A stretch of DNA of 64,000 nucleotides from Alteromonas sp. ASW11-130 (GCF_026183735.1 NZ_JAPFRE010000016.1:1-64000); one strand, 5' to 3'. Positions 48,742 through 58,849 are shown, counted from the first letter of the stretch. Translations and numbers: made by a program. Notes: generated by a model from the sequence alone, not told the origin.

Positions 48742-48939
48742 TTTATATACCTACTTAACGGGAGGGGAATATTAGCATAGTTGCCATTATTATTTAATGC
48801 AGTACATAGCAATCTAATAGGCTGGGTTGTTCATGAGCATATTGCGCCTGTCCCTTCATTATATGAGTAAAACCAGCTGGGAAAACGATATTCATAGAAT
48901 GATTCATCATTCAGTCAATCTATTCTGCGATTGTGAAAG

Positions 48940-49965
48940 CTACAGTACACTATTTAAAGAAATTCCTATTCCTACCCGCGTTTGCTTATAGTTGTAATCT
49001 ATCAGACTTTCTCCATAGCCGGTAAATCCTGTAGCATAGCCACGTAATTTGCCCCACAGGGGGAAGGTTATTCCCATTTCCAATGCGCCGTTATGGGTGT
49101 GGTGGTTTTGGCGACCGCGAATATTAAATTCAAGATCATTCCAGCGATACACCATAGCGAGTTCAAAATGACCTAAATAGTCTTCAATATCTGGGTTGTC
49201 ATCCCCATCGGAGTCCTGGGGCGAAAGTTTTCGATCTTCTTCTATCCTCACCCACGGTTTAATTGATAGGGCAAAGTTCTCTTTCTCAAACAAAAAGTGA
49301 GAATAAACGCGGTTCCAACTTCGGGAAAAAATTTGTCCACGCCCATTCGATTGGTGTTCAATGCCTACAACAAACCCTGTGTTTCCCCCCAGCGGGTGCC
49401 ATGGGAGGGGGGCAATATAGAACAACTCTGGTTGGTAGTTTGTTTCCCGAAAAGGTTTAGAGATATTGTTAGCATAAATCTGCCACCATGCTTCCAGGGT
49501 AAATCCTAAATAAAGACCATCGCCTTCAACGAACATTGAATCGGTATTTAACGGTACTTTCAGGCTTAGTTGAAACTTAGCTTCCGTGTCTTCAAGGTTT
49601 TCTTCATACCCTTGCAAAGACCGGTAAGTTTGCCGATTAATGGCGTTAGTTTTCCAGGCAGGCAAAATGTAATTCATCTTATGGGGGGTGATGACGTATG
49701 GATTAAATTCTGTTTTTCGCTCGCTCATTATTCGGTTTGAAATTCCGCCGAGCAGTACTTCTGTTTCTTCTGCTGCTTGTTCATATTTCTCTGAACCTGA
49801 ACTTTTAAGTGCTTTACTACAATGGGATTTTATTTCTTTAAGAGTAAGAGCGTCGTGGCCAGTTTGATAAAGTGTAAGCACACACTGACTTTCTAAATCT
49901 TCGGTTGATGACACACTATAAGTGACTAACAATAAGAGAAAAGTAGGAGCTTTGAATGTGAGCAT
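48940..49965 (-). CDS. Outer-membrane phospholipase A (PldA-like)
   Basis: ATG 49965 opens a signal peptide (MLTFKAPTFLLLLVTYSVSS) and gives 341 residues; start codons up to 50013 are in frame but have no better ribosome site. The active-site segment VVGIEHQSNGRG holds catalytic His204 and Ser206, as in PldA, and the C-terminal strands form a beta barrel. PldA hydrolyses phospholipids in the outer membrane and is active as a calcium-bound dimer. An insert at about 251-262 reads DSDGDDNPDIED, like a calcium-binding type 3 thrombospondin loop, and is not in E. coli PldA. A long N-terminal region (about 20-90) has two cysteines. Confidence 0.86.
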   Translation of the reverse strand: MLTFKAPTFLLLLVTYSVSSTEDLESQCVLTLYQTGHDALTLKEIKSHCSKALKSSGSEKYEQAAEETEVLLGGISNRIMSERKTEFNPYVITPHKMNYILPAWKTNAINRQTYRSLQGYEENLEDTEAKFQLSLKVPLNTDSMFVEGDGLYLGFTLEAWWQIYANNISKPFRETNYQPELFYIAPLPWHPLGGNTGFVVGIEHQSNGRGQIFSRSWNRVYSHFLFEKENFALSIKPWVRIEEDRKLSPQDSDGDDNPDIEDYLGHFELAMVYRWNDLEFNIRGRQNHHTHNGALEMGITFPLWGKLRGYATGFTGYGESLIDYNYKQTRVGIGISLNSVL

Positions 49966-50047
49966 TGTGAAATATAGTTGATAAGAACAATAAAAGAATA
50001 GCATGACTTTCACACAATAGGAGGAACTACGGAAATATCCTCACTCA

Positions 50048-50080
50048 AATGATATTGAGATTGATTGTTATTTACATTTG
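50048..50080. promoter_or_regulatory. Weak Fur-like AT-rich repeat upstream of the PepSY gene
   Basis: GATATT-GAGATT-GATTGT are three adjacent hexamers that each resemble the GATAAT unit of Fur sites, flanked by AAATG and CATTT. The 7-1-7 consensus is poorly matched. It lies about 115-145 bp before the start. Confidence 0.3.
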
Positions 50081-50194
50081 CATGTTTACCGGTAGACTGG
50101 CTTCAAAAAATCATTGATGAAAAGTGTCGTTTTCGCTTCCGCGTAGACGTTGAAACACACTTACTCAAAACTAGTGGTAATCAACAATATCATT

Positions 50195-51271
50195 ATGCGT
50201 AGAACATTATTTAAATGGCACTCCTTCATTGCGTTACTCGCAATGGTGCCCTTAATTGTCATATCTATTACAGGCAGTATTTTAGTATTTAAAGTTGAAA
50301 TCGATACGTGGCTAATGCCAGAAAATATGCAGGTTTCAGCACAATCTGGACAATCCAGAGTAAATTTGAACGGCTTAATTAGTTTAGTCGAAACTACATA
50401 CCCCACGTTTGTGTTGGGAAGCTGGGAGCTGTTCGACGATAAAGCGCGATCTGACACTGCTTACATTATTAATAAAGAAGATAGCAAATGGTACAAACTC
50501 TACGTGGATCAGTATGCGGGGGGGTTATTGTCCGAGCCCGTTTCCGTTACCCATGATATAACCGATTGGCTGCTCTCATTGCACTACACTTTTTTGCTTG
50601 GTACGGCGGGTACTGCAGTGGGATTTGTATTTGCCCTGATGTTATTGTTTTTGGCTGTGAGCGGCATCATTCTACATCGGCAGTTTTGGAAGAAATTGTT
50701 TATCCTTCGTATTTATTCGGCCAAGCGCATACTTTTTAGTGACGTACATAAGTTTATAGGTATTCTATCTTCTCCAGTATTATTGATTTTGGCGTTTACA
50801 GGGGCGTATTGGAATGCTTCGGAAGTAGTGCATGAAGCGACTGAGCATTCGGGGGCGCATGCATATACAAAGGTAGCGCTTTATCATCCCAATTTAGATT
50901 TTCAAGCGCTAATTGATACTACATCAAACCACATTCCAGCTCACCGCCCCACGTATTTGACTTTTCCTTTCGAAATGGAACTGCACATCAGTGTATTTGG
51001 TGATGTACCTGAAAAGAATGTATTCTCAAGTGAGTATTCGTCAGTAGTGACTTATGATCGACAAAGTGGGGAAGTAATCTCCGCATACGATATTCGAACG
51101 GCGACAGACTGGAATGCTTTTGTCGATATGTTCCGTAAATTGCATTTTGGTTACTTTGCTGGCTTACCCAGTAAAATTATTTGGTCTATTTTAGGACTAA
51201 GTCCATTATGGCTGGCGTTGACTGGGTTGTATTTTTACTGGTTTAGAAAGAAACGTAGAAGACATGCTTGA
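50195..51271 (+). CDS. PepSY-associated transmembrane protein (PiuB-like)
   Basis: From ATG 50195 the product is 358 residues (a TTG 15 codons earlier gives a polar extension). It has four membrane helices: about 10-35 (FIALLAMVPLIVISITGSIL), 125-155, 185-210 and 325-350, separated by a periplasmic PepSY-like part and a second loop. The first helix is preceded by WHSF and the third by VHKFIGILSSP, typical of the PepSY_TM family, and the C-terminus is WFRKKRRRH. Members often accompany siderophore uptake and may reduce ferric complexes at the inner membrane. It stands alone here. Confidence 0.88.
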   Translation: MRRTLFKWHSFIALLAMVPLIVISITGSILVFKVEIDTWLMPENMQVSAQSGQSRVNLNGLISLVETTYPTFVLGSWELFDDKARSDTAYIINKEDSKWYKLYVDQYAGGLLSEPVSVTHDITDWLLSLHYTFLLGTAGTAVGFVFALMLLFLAVSGIILHRQFWKKLFILRIYSAKRILFSDVHKFIGILSSPVLLILAFTGAYWNASEVVHEATEHSGAHAYTKVALYHPNLDFQALIDTTSNHIPAHRPTYLTFPFEMELHISVFGDVPEKNVFSSEYSSVVTYDRQSGEVISAYDIRTATDWNAFVDMFRKLHFGYFAGLPSKIIWSILGLSPLWLALTGLYFYWFRKKRRRHA

Positions 51272-51301
51272 TTATATTGAGCCAACATACATGATTAAGT
51301 A

Positions 51302-52093
51302 CTACAAACTGTAATCTGTTGGCTCTATAGATTGCTTCAGACGATAATGAGCTTTGAGTTCATCGATAAAGTCTTTCTCTTCAATCAAGAATGTATCAAG
51401 TTTCTCAATTATTTTTGGATAAGCAATTGTGGAAAGTGAAAAATGCACCACGCTGAAAGGGAGTTCTGGATCAAGAACGAGTTTTTGTTTATCTACAGAG
51501 GTTGAAGTTAGATAAGTCGCCACATTAAATTCGATATCTGCCCCATCAGCGCGCCCCCTCAAAACTGCACGTATTGCGCCCATCGCATCATATGTTTTGA
51601 GAGTCTCAATATTATATTCATTCAAAAGACCCTCCCACTTTACCGGGGTGAAACCATTTGGATACGCCAGTCGCCTGAATTTATCGATTTTGTTACCAAG
51701 TGCATTAGCCTGAACCATTGTCCCGTATACACCCAGGGCAAGCCCTTGGCTGTAAACCTTGTTTATGCGTGTTAAACCTTTTTGTTCCCATCTGGGATTA
51801 TCAGGGTATGCAAAATCAATAGTGCCTTTTTGAAGCTCCAGTTTAAGTCGCTTAGGGGGAAGAGAAATATATTTAAATTTGATATTGTGCTTAGTGGCAA
51901 ACCGCTGTAACACTTTCCAGGCAAAACCTTTGTCATAAGGTCGTGCAAAATCAAAATGAGGGTAATAGTCTAGTTGTTCAGCACCAATAACATACGTTTG
52001 CGTTTGAGCAGCAGCATAAGTTACGGGTAAAAGCACGCTCAATGCTAACACCTGCAACCCTAAACAAAGTATATTTGTCCCAAAATATGACAA
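51302..52093 (-). CDS. Orphan periplasmic solute-binding-like protein (family 3 type)
   Basis: The 263-residue protein has a signal peptide (about 1-28, TYAAAQ). A bilobed binding-protein pattern follows: GFAWKVLQRFATKHNIKFKY, IDFAYPDNPRW, then IRAVLRGRADGADIEFNVA. The start is TTG 52093, as no ATG is placed suitably. No permease or ATPase is adjacent, so it may serve a sensor or another transporter rather than its own ABC system. It converges with the PepSY gene (30 bp). Confidence 0.78.
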   Translation of the reverse strand: MSYFGTNILCLGLQVLALSVLLPVTYAAAQTQTYVIGAEQLDYYPHFDFARPYDKGFAWKVLQRFATKHNIKFKYISLPPKRLKLELQKGTIDFAYPDNPRWEQKGLTRINKVYSQGLALGVYGTMVQANALGNKIDKFRRLAYPNGFTPVKWEGLLNEYNIETLKTYDAMGAIRAVLRGRADGADIEFNVATYLTSTSVDKQKLVLDPELPFSVVHFSLSTIAYPKIIEKLDTFLIEEKDFIDELKAHYRLKQSIEPTDYSL

Positions 52094-52600
52094 ACCTGAT
52101 CACATTAGTAAGTAAACGGAATTTAAGTAAATCAGAACAAAATTAATGATTCAATGTTTAAGGATAGAGTTTTGTGACTTTTAATGTTGGTGGGTCAAAA
52201 GTTGGCAACCTCTTGCCCCGTGTGCATACAATTTGCTGGCGCGTGGTGTTGTTCAAATTTTCTATTTAACGATATGCCAAAAAAATAGCCCAGAAGAATG
52301 AGTCAGTGGAAAACACCCGGAATGAAGCTGAACACAAATACGGGTGGTGGGAGTAGGTAATCAGGCATCATTCACCCTAGTTAAATCATAGTTATATGCC
52401 GGGTTGGTTTTCATTCATCTATGGTAGGGCGTGTTAAATCGTCGTGTATTCGGTTGCTGTCTGCATAAAAAGCATCCATGAGTGGCGAAACATAATCCCG
52501 TCTTGCCACGGTGTTTTCGAATAAGACACTATTTTTTTCAGGAGATTGCAGCCTAGACAAAATTATAAAGGTGTCCCGACCTGCGTCGGGACAGCGCTAC
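52094..52600. other. Intergenic region with the terminator of the dehydrogenase
   Basis: Apart from the terminator at its right end, no gene or RNA was recognised. Confidence 0.4.
52560..52593 (-). terminator. Rho-independent terminator of the alcohol dehydrogenase gene
   Basis: A perfect 9-bp stem, TGTCCCGAC (52572-52580) with GTCGGGACA (52585-52593), and a 4-nt loop lie 8 bp after the gene. On the minus strand it is followed by a T-rich stretch (CCTTTATAATTTTG). Confidence 0.85.
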
Positions 52601-53734
52601 TTAGCTAGCCTTTCGGTTAACCACTTCACCGCGATCTGGATCATCAATTTGTTTTGCTTCGCTCTGCAAGTTATCAATATCGTCATGCAGTGACTGCATA
52701 TCAATTACATGTCGAAAATCGCTCTCGTTTCCTTTTTCGAGGGTATCCAGTACATCATTGATTTCCTGCATTTTCACCATTTTAATATCGGGTGAAATAT
52801 CATGTTTGGCGCAGATGTCTAGTACTTCCTGCGTCTCCTGAATGCCACCAATAAGCGAACCAGCAATGCTCACGCGATTAATAACAAGCGGGGCGGGTAC
52901 CACGTTTTCAAAATTGATAAGGTTACCCACAATGACGACCGTACCATCCGGCTTCATTAGTTTTACATAGGGATTAATATCGTGAGGCACTGGAATTGTA
53001 TTGATTAACAAATCAATACTTTGTGCTGCTGATTTCATGTCGTCTTTATTCTCGGAAATCACTACTTCGTCAGCACCCATTTTGAGGAGCTTATCTTTTT
53101 TGCCCTCACTACGTGTAAGCGCAACAACTTTAGCCCCCAGCGCTTTGCCTAACTTGATAGCCATATGCCCTAAACCGCCCACGCCAGCGACGCCCAAGGT
53201 GGTGTTTTCGTCCACATTCCAATGTTTCATAGGTGAATAAACTGTGATCCCGGCACACATCACTGGGCCCACGTATTTCGGATCGTAATTTTCAGGTACG
53301 GTAATCCCGAACTCTTCACGCACGACCATGTAAGAAGAGTAACCGCCATACGTATTTTGATCTTCCTTCTTCGCTGGTCCATTGTAGGTACCGGTAAAAC
53401 CGATAGGACCCTGGCAGTAATTTTCGACACCATCATCACATTTTTCACAGTCTAAACAGCTATTGACCATACAGCCAACACCTATGAGGTCACCTTTTTT
53501 AAACCGAGTAACACCTTCTCCCACCTCGGTTACTTCTCCCACCACTTCGTGACCTGGAACACATGGGTATTTTGTATTATCCCAATCGTTTCTTACCTGG
53601 TGAAGGTCAGAATGACAAACACCGCAATAGGTGACCTTAAAGGCTACTTCACCTGCACGAGGGTCTTTCCTGTCAAAGACAACCGGCGTTAATTCTTTGT
53701 CGGCATCTTGCGTGCCAAAACCAAATACTTTCAT
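52601..53734 (-). CDS. Zinc-dependent NAD(P) alcohol dehydrogenase (YahK/CAD-like)
   Basis: ATG 53734 has GGGAG 7 nt upstream, favouring it over ATG 53740; the product is 377 residues. The catalytic-zinc ligands are in YCGVCHSDLH and PGHEVVGE, and the structural-zinc cysteines in CLDCEKCDDGVENYC. The Rossmann loop is GVAGVGGLGHMAIKLGKALG. This is the YahK/cinnamyl-alcohol-dehydrogenase group, which mostly reduces aldehydes with NADPH. About 25 extra acidic residues follow the usual C-terminus (DDIDNLQSEAKQIDDPDRGE). It is a single-gene unit with its own terminator. Confidence 0.92.
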   Translation of the reverse strand: MKVFGFGTQDADKELTPVVFDRKDPRAGEVAFKVTYCGVCHSDLHQVRNDWDNTKYPCVPGHEVVGEVTEVGEGVTRFKKGDLIGVGCMVNSCLDCEKCDDGVENYCQGPIGFTGTYNGPAKKEDQNTYGGYSSYMVVREEFGITVPENYDPKYVGPVMCAGITVYSPMKHWNVDENTTLGVAGVGGLGHMAIKLGKALGAKVVALTRSEGKKDKLLKMGADEVVISENKDDMKSAAQSIDLLINTIPVPHDINPYVKLMKPDGTVVIVGNLINFENVVPAPLVINRVSIAGSLIGGIQETQEVLDICAKHDISPDIKMVKMQEINDVLDTLEKGNESDFRHVIDMQSLHDDIDNLQSEAKQIDDPDRGEVVNRKAS

Positions 53735-54242
53735 ATGCATTCTCCCAATGTTTTACACTTTGCATCGAATATGAGTCGAAGGTTCGATAGGTGAAAGAGT
53801 AAATAAAAAATATGTTTTATTGTGACTTGTGATGGCTACGCGTTTTTAAAGGTGAAAGGTCAGATTGTTTCAAATATTTCATGAAGGCTGATAAAAAGCA
53901 TGGATATTTATCGGTGTAAAGTTGCCACTTTGACAGAAAACTTAAATCGAGAGTAAGGGAATGTAGGAAGGACAATTTTGTGCGAAGAGCAAGCTAAGCT
54001 AATTAGGCGCGCAGTGGGGGGCAGTTGTAATCCTTGGGTAAGAACAACGTTAATGACCGCTATACCTTTTAACCTAGTATAGATGGGTTGATACCATAAT
54101 AACGAGTTTAAGAGGGGAAATTAACTAACCACTAGTTTTAGCAGGGGAAAATGTAAAAAATTGTGCAGCGTTACATCCATACTGTTTTTTCACACGTTTA
54201 TACCACTAAGGGGTATGCATCAAACGAGAATTTAAAACGCAT
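53735..54242. other. Divergent intergenic region
   Basis: The phrase AGGGGAAA recurs near 54113 and 54142. Nothing matches a known operator, and no gene was found. Confidence 0.35.
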
Positions 54243-55136
54243 ATGAATCGCCTATTAATGGTAGTAGCAATTTTGAGTGTCTGTGCCTGTTCGGCTTTTG
54301 CTACAGCGCAACGGATAGAAATTTACACGTACGACACATTGCCACCCTTTGCCTATACAGATGAAGATGGACGGTTAACCGGTTTGTATGTGGAACTAGT
54401 TAAAAAAGTGGTTCAGCGCATGCCAAATTATGATGTTGTATTCAAAGTAGTGCCTTGGCAACGCGCAAAATTAATGGCACAAAAAGGCGAAGCCTTCGCC
54501 ATCTTAGCGCCTTATTTCCACGCCCATGATTGGTTAACCGAAGACACTAAACGACCATACCTGTGGCCTTATTCCATGTCTTTGTATACTCAACAGGATA
54601 TGGTGGTTTGTACCGCAGCAGCGGCGGTCATAGCTCGTCCTTATTACCCTGAAGATTATGAGGGACTAAATTTTGTTATGTGGCGCGGTGACGGAAGGGC
54701 AGGCGTTGAGTTTAATCAGATGGTGGACGACAACAAACTTTCTGTTACCTATGTCAACGACATTAAGACCGCCATAGAATTGCTTCGTTTAGGACGGGCA
54801 GATTGTACGGTAACGTCGAAATTACCTTATAGCTGGCTAAGTCGGGAACTTGCGAAAGAAAAGAAAGGTTCGAAAGGGGATGGGGGTAAAGCGGTAAAAC
54901 TGGTTAAAATGAATGTTGTAGCAACGAATGATGCTTATTTAGGCTACACGGATGTAAATGATAAGAAAAATTTTCCATTTAAAGATGACTTTGTAATGAA
55001 GTTTGATATCCAACTTTACCACTTAAAAAGAAACGGTACCGTTAATCGTCTCACGCAAAAATACATGGATGCATATTTGGACCGCGCCACGCCCGAGACC
55101 TTGGGCGCGATCTGGTCTTCATCCGAGCACTACTAA
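54243..55136 (+). CDS. Orphan periplasmic binding-like protein (family 3 type)
   Basis: The 297-residue protein has a signal peptide (1-22, AFATA-QR) and then a family 3 binding-protein opening (IEIYTYDTLPPFAYTDEDGRLTGLYVELVKKVV). VVPWQRAKLMAQKGEAFAIL and IELLRLGRADCTVTSK match the two halves of the ligand pocket. A Lys/Gly-rich insert (about 212-222) is unusual. No ABC permease genes flank it. Relatives may bind polar amino acids or serve as sensory inputs. Confidence 0.82.
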   Translation: MNRLLMVVAILSVCACSAFATAQRIEIYTYDTLPPFAYTDEDGRLTGLYVELVKKVVQRMPNYDVVFKVVPWQRAKLMAQKGEAFAILAPYFHAHDWLTEDTKRPYLWPYSMSLYTQQDMVVCTAAAAVIARPYYPEDYEGLNFVMWRGDGRAGVEFNQMVDDNKLSVTYVNDIKTAIELLRLGRADCTVTSKLPYSWLSRELAKEKKGSKGDGGKAVKLVKMNVVATNDAYLGYTDVNDKKNFPFKDDFVMKFDIQLYHLKRNGTVNRLTQKYMDAYLDRATPETLGAIWSSSEHY

Positions 55137-55276
55137 CAGCCGGTAAAAAGTTCGCCGAAACTCCGCCGTGTAATTATTTAATGACGACTTCCCTTCGCAT
55201 TTCCCCCTGAACGGTAGGAAATGCTTTGAAAAAGAGTAATATAGATTTTTGAGTTTGATTCAGATAGAGGACAGCT

Positions 55277-57178
55277 ATGCGAAAGCTTGGTTTGGTGGCG
55301 CTTTCTGCCACTTTGTTGTGGGCGTGCGTGGACACCCAGAATGAGAATACTTCGACTGTAACTGCGATCGCAGACCAACCTGATGCGACCATGGTAAAGT
55401 CATTGATGGACGTAGGTAAGGATTATCACTCGTTTGCCAATCCAGACGAGATTAGGGTAACTCACTTAGACTTGGATTTAACCGCTGACTTTGATGCCAA
55501 AAAGTTAAACGGACAAGTAACACTTTCGGTGGAAAGACAGCAGCATAGCGTTGATACATTAGTATTGGATACCCGTGAGTTAACCATCAATCAGGTTACG
55601 GTCGAAGGGGAACCTGTAGAGTTTCGCTTAAGTGAAGCTGACGAAGAGCTTGGTTCTGCATTGACTATCACGCTACCTAAGACCGCCAGTAAAGTAACGA
55701 TTGAATATGCGACTTCTCCTGATGCCTCAGGTGTACAGTGGCTTACACCTGCACAAACCGCGGGCAAAAAGCACCCGTTTTTGTTTACGCAGGCTCAGGC
55801 AGTTCACGCCCGTAGCTTTATCCCCTTGCAGGACTCACCACAAGTACGAGTAACGTACGACGCTATCATCCGCACACCTGAAGAGTTGCGTGCAGTAATG
55901 AGCGCGTCGAATGACCCTGATACTGACAGAGACGGTGAATATAAATTCACCATGCCACAGCCAATCCCTTCTTATTTGATTGCGTTGGCAATAGGTAATC
56001 TGGAATTTAAAGCGATGGGCGAGCGCACGGGCGTGTATGCTGAACCTGAGATTTTAGACGCGGCGGCAAAAGAATTTGAAGATACCGAAGCCATGTTAGA
56101 AGTGACGGAAAAAACCTATGGTCCTTATAGCTGGGAGCGCTATGATTTACTGATTTTGCCTCCCTCATTTCCATTCGGTGGTATGGAAAATCCGCGCTTA
56201 TCGTTTATTACACCAACGGTTATTGCAGGCGACAAAAGCCTGGTTTCCTTGATTGCCCATGAATTGGCGCATAGTTGGTCAGGCAACACCGTGACCAACG
56301 CCACATGGCGAGATTTGTGGTTAAACGAAGGTTTCACTACTTATCTAACTTATCGGATTATGGAAATGGTGTATGGCAAGAATCGTTTCAAAAAAGAGGC
56401 CGTGTTAGGTTATCAAGATCTTGAAGCAGACATCGAAGCACTTGATAGTAATGATGAAATTTTGGCGATCGATTTGCGCGGGCGCAATCCGGATGATGTG
56501 TTTTCAAATATCCCTTATGAAAAAGGCGCTTTATTTTTAAGAGAGTTGGAACAAAAGGTAGGTCGAGACAATTTTGACGAATTTTTAAGGGAGTATTTCA
56601 AGCACTTTGCGTTTAAGAGTATTACCACCGATGAGTTTATTGACTATTTAGACAAAACATTGTTGAGCGAATATTCAGAAAAGTTAGACCGCGAAAGAAT
56701 CAATCAGTGGATTTTCGAACCGGGCATTCCTGATGGAGCGCCACAACCCCACTCAAATGCATTTAACAAAATTGATGCTAAGCGCACAGCATGGTTGAAT
56801 GGAAAGATGTCAGCAGCAAAAATCGATACTCACGGCTGGACGGTACACGAATGGTTATACTTCTTGAACAATATGCCTGGGGCGCTGGATGAAGAACAAT
56901 TGGCAGAATTGGACAAGGCTTTTTCATTAACGAATAGTAAAAACAACGAAATTGCGCACAGCTGGTTACTGATTGCAGTGAAAAATGAATATAAACCCGC
57001 TTACTCGCGTTTATACGACTATCTGGTTAGCATTGGTCGAAATAAACTAGTGAAGCCCCTGTATCGAGAGCTATCTAAAACCGCAGAGGGTAAAGCATTT
57101 GCTAAGAAAGCGTTTGAAGAGGCAAAACCTGGTTATCATCCTTTAACCGTGAAAGCTAACGAAGGGTTCGTTAACTAG
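55277..57178 (+). CDS. M1-family metallo-aminopeptidase, lipoprotein
   Basis: The 633-residue protein has a lipoprotein signal (ALSATLLWAC, Cys at 16). The M1 layout is complete: N-terminal beta domain, substrate-binding GGMEN (301-305), zinc motif HELAH (328-332) with third ligand Glu351 in NEGFTTY, and a C-terminal helical domain of the leukotriene-A4-hydrolase type (about 490-625). The spacing of Glu351, 19 residues after the second His, is normal for the family. It removes N-terminal residues from peptides, probably in the periplasm. It is a single-gene unit ending at a strong bidirectional terminator. Confidence 0.94.
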   Translation: MRKLGLVALSATLLWACVDTQNENTSTVTAIADQPDATMVKSLMDVGKDYHSFANPDEIRVTHLDLDLTADFDAKKLNGQVTLSVERQQHSVDTLVLDTRELTINQVTVEGEPVEFRLSEADEELGSALTITLPKTASKVTIEYATSPDASGVQWLTPAQTAGKKHPFLFTQAQAVHARSFIPLQDSPQVRVTYDAIIRTPEELRAVMSASNDPDTDRDGEYKFTMPQPIPSYLIALAIGNLEFKAMGERTGVYAEPEILDAAAKEFEDTEAMLEVTEKTYGPYSWERYDLLILPPSFPFGGMENPRLSFITPTVIAGDKSLVSLIAHELAHSWSGNTVTNATWRDLWLNEGFTTYLTYRIMEMVYGKNRFKKEAVLGYQDLEADIEALDSNDEILAIDLRGRNPDDVFSNIPYEKGALFLRELEQKVGRDNFDEFLREYFKHFAFKSITTDEFIDYLDKTLLSEYSEKLDRERINQWIFEPGIPDGAPQPHSNAFNKIDAKRTAWLNGKMSAAKIDTHGWTVHEWLYFLNNMPGALDEEQLAELDKAFSLTNSKNNEIAHSWLLIAVKNEYKPAYSRLYDYLVSIGRNKLVKPLYRELSKTAEGKAFAKKAFEEAKPGYHPLTVKANEGFVN

Positions 57179-57185
57179 CCGCATA

Positions 57186-57211
57186 AAGCCGGTATGATCA
57201 CATACCGGCTT
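57186..57211. terminator. Bidirectional rho-independent terminator
   Basis: AAGCCGGTATG (57186-57196) and CATACCGGCTT (57201-57211) form a perfect 11-bp stem with a 4-nt loop, followed by Ts on the plus strand. It lies between the M1 peptidase and the convergent amidohydrolase, so it can serve both. Confidence 0.9.
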
Positions 57212-57217
57212 TTTCAA

Positions 57218-58672
57218 TTACTCGTTTTCCCAGCGTTTCAAATTTAAAAACTGACGGCGGGTTTTTGGCCCATAGGTTTGAAAATGAGGGGTAGGGTTAT
57301 TTAAGTAATCTTGTTTTGCTGTAGTAATGGCATCACCTTTAATAAAGCGATTAATCTCATCGACTTCAATGCCATAAGGTTTTGCGGCATTCAAGCCAAA
57401 GATTTTTTGCTTGACTGATCTGGTCAGCTCTTCATATCCGTAGGCTTCCTGAAATTCCTTGCTGATTTGAAAGGTGCGGAATGCCTGTATTTGGTCTTGA
57501 GGCGACCCGTACCAAATGCTATCTGTTCCCCAAAGTATATTATTTTCACCTACGTATTTAATTAACTTACCAAGCACGTGGGCGGCTTGATCTGGATGGC
57601 GCATAACAAACCGCCAGGTTGACCCGAGTTCGGCATACACGTTACTGTTAGGTGAAATAGTGTTTACCAGTAGTGAACGTATGAGCGAATCCACCCCAGC
57701 TTCTTGACCGTCAGCGGTAAATGCTTTTTCAGTTATCCCTGTTTCGAAACCTGAATGATAGATAATAAAATTCACATCGGGGAAACGTTTTGCCACTCTG
57801 CCGATGTCGTCACAAAGACTGTATCGATACGATTGTCTGCCAAAGGGTAACCCTTTGTGGATACATATATTCTTTATACCAAGCGATATTGCCTTTTCAA
57901 TAAAGGGTAAACCAGTTTCTTCATCATCTAGGAAAAAACCGTTACCATCAGGTCCCCATTGGGTGTAGGTCTTCCAAGCACTGACGTGCCACTTTTCCGC
58001 CAACTCATGCATTCCTTCAATATCGCCTTCCTGGTTAGGGTTCACCCGTCCGTGCAGTAATAAACGCTGATCTCCTTCCAGCTCATCAATAATGCGACGG
58101 GTGGCGTCTGCTTCTTCAATAGTCAGGGATTCAGACTCACGGCTGGAGGGCAAGAACGAGAGCACCATCATGTCTGTATCACTATCCATAAAAACGTTTT
58201 TAATGAACTGTTTGGGGCCGAGACATTGAATGGAGTTTTGATCGTTTGGCATATCTGGGAAATGACAATGTGCGCCGGGCAAATTTAGAAAAGAATTTGC
58301 TCTGTTTGGATTCTGCGTCAGCCACCGTCCGTTTGGATCGACAAAGTGGCCTTGAATATCGAATATAAATTCATCGCCGTCTAATTCCGTTGCTGCCAGC
58401 TCAGCGTCGTGTTTCGACTCCTCTGAAACATTGTAAAAACCTCCACTTAAGCCCGCCATTGCGTTAATCTGGTTAGCCGTCACTAGCGTCGCTGCGGCGG
58501 CACTGGCAGATAGCATAAATTGTCTTCTATTGAGGGCGTTATGGCGCGCCGTTGTATTGATAACGTCGATGGCACGTTCATTGATTAAACTCTCCCTATA
58601 AGAAAGTTTCGGCGGTTCGAATTCACCGTTAGAAGTAGAGTCAAATTTAATAGGAAGTGTTACATTGTTCAT
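57218..58672 (-). CDS. Amidohydrolase-2 family protein with a Tat-type signal
   Basis: The 484-residue protein has a twin-arginine motif at 49-50 (NRRQFMLS) followed by an alanine-rich hydrophobic stretch, preceded by an unusually long 48-residue n-region. A TIM-barrel amidohydrolase follows: DIQGHFVDP (one His of the HxH replaced by Gln-Gly), GRVNPNQEGD, the segment around KTYTQWGP, FIIYHSGFE and LWGTDSIWYG. The family covers decarboxylases and lactonases acting on aromatic or sugar-acid substrates. Export through Tat suggests cofactor or metal loading in the cytoplasm. It is convergent with the M1 peptidase. Confidence 0.85.
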   Translation of the reverse strand: MNNVTLPIKFDSTSNGEFEPPKLSYRESLINERAIDVINTTARHNALNRRQFMLSASAAAATLVTANQINAMAGLSGGFYNVSEESKHDAELAATELDGDEFIFDIQGHFVDPNGRWLTQNPNRANSFLNLPGAHCHFPDMPNDQNSIQCLGPKQFIKNVFMDSDTDMMVLSFLPSSRESESLTIEEADATRRIIDELEGDQRLLLHGRVNPNQEGDIEGMHELAEKWHVSAWKTYTQWGPDGNGFFLDDEETGLPFIEKAISLGIKNICIHKGLPFGRQSYRYSLCDDIGRVAKRFPDVNFIIYHSGFETGITEKAFTADGQEAGVDSLIRSLLVNTISPNSNVYAELGSTWRFVMRHPDQAAHVLGKLIKYVGENNILWGTDSIWYGSPQDQIQAFRTFQISKEFQEAYGYEELTRSVKQKIFGLNAAKPYGIEVDEINRFIKGDAITTAKQDYLNNPTPHFQTYGPKTRRQFLNLKRWENE

Positions 58673-58849
58673 GTCAGATTGGGCTACGCTTATTTATAAT
58701 GCTAAATAAAGCGTATTACACTTTTTCAGTTATGCGATTGGTCTAACCCTATTTTAAGGTTGTTCAACTTATTGAGGTATAAATGTTAAAATTTTCAATT
58801 CGTTTTATTAAAAACGGGTAGTATAAACAATTGATACATTGGAGATGGT

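Noticed and set aside
50048-50080. Confident Fur box for the PepSY gene
   Set aside because: Too many mismatches to the 7-1-7 consensus; kept only as a weak candidate.
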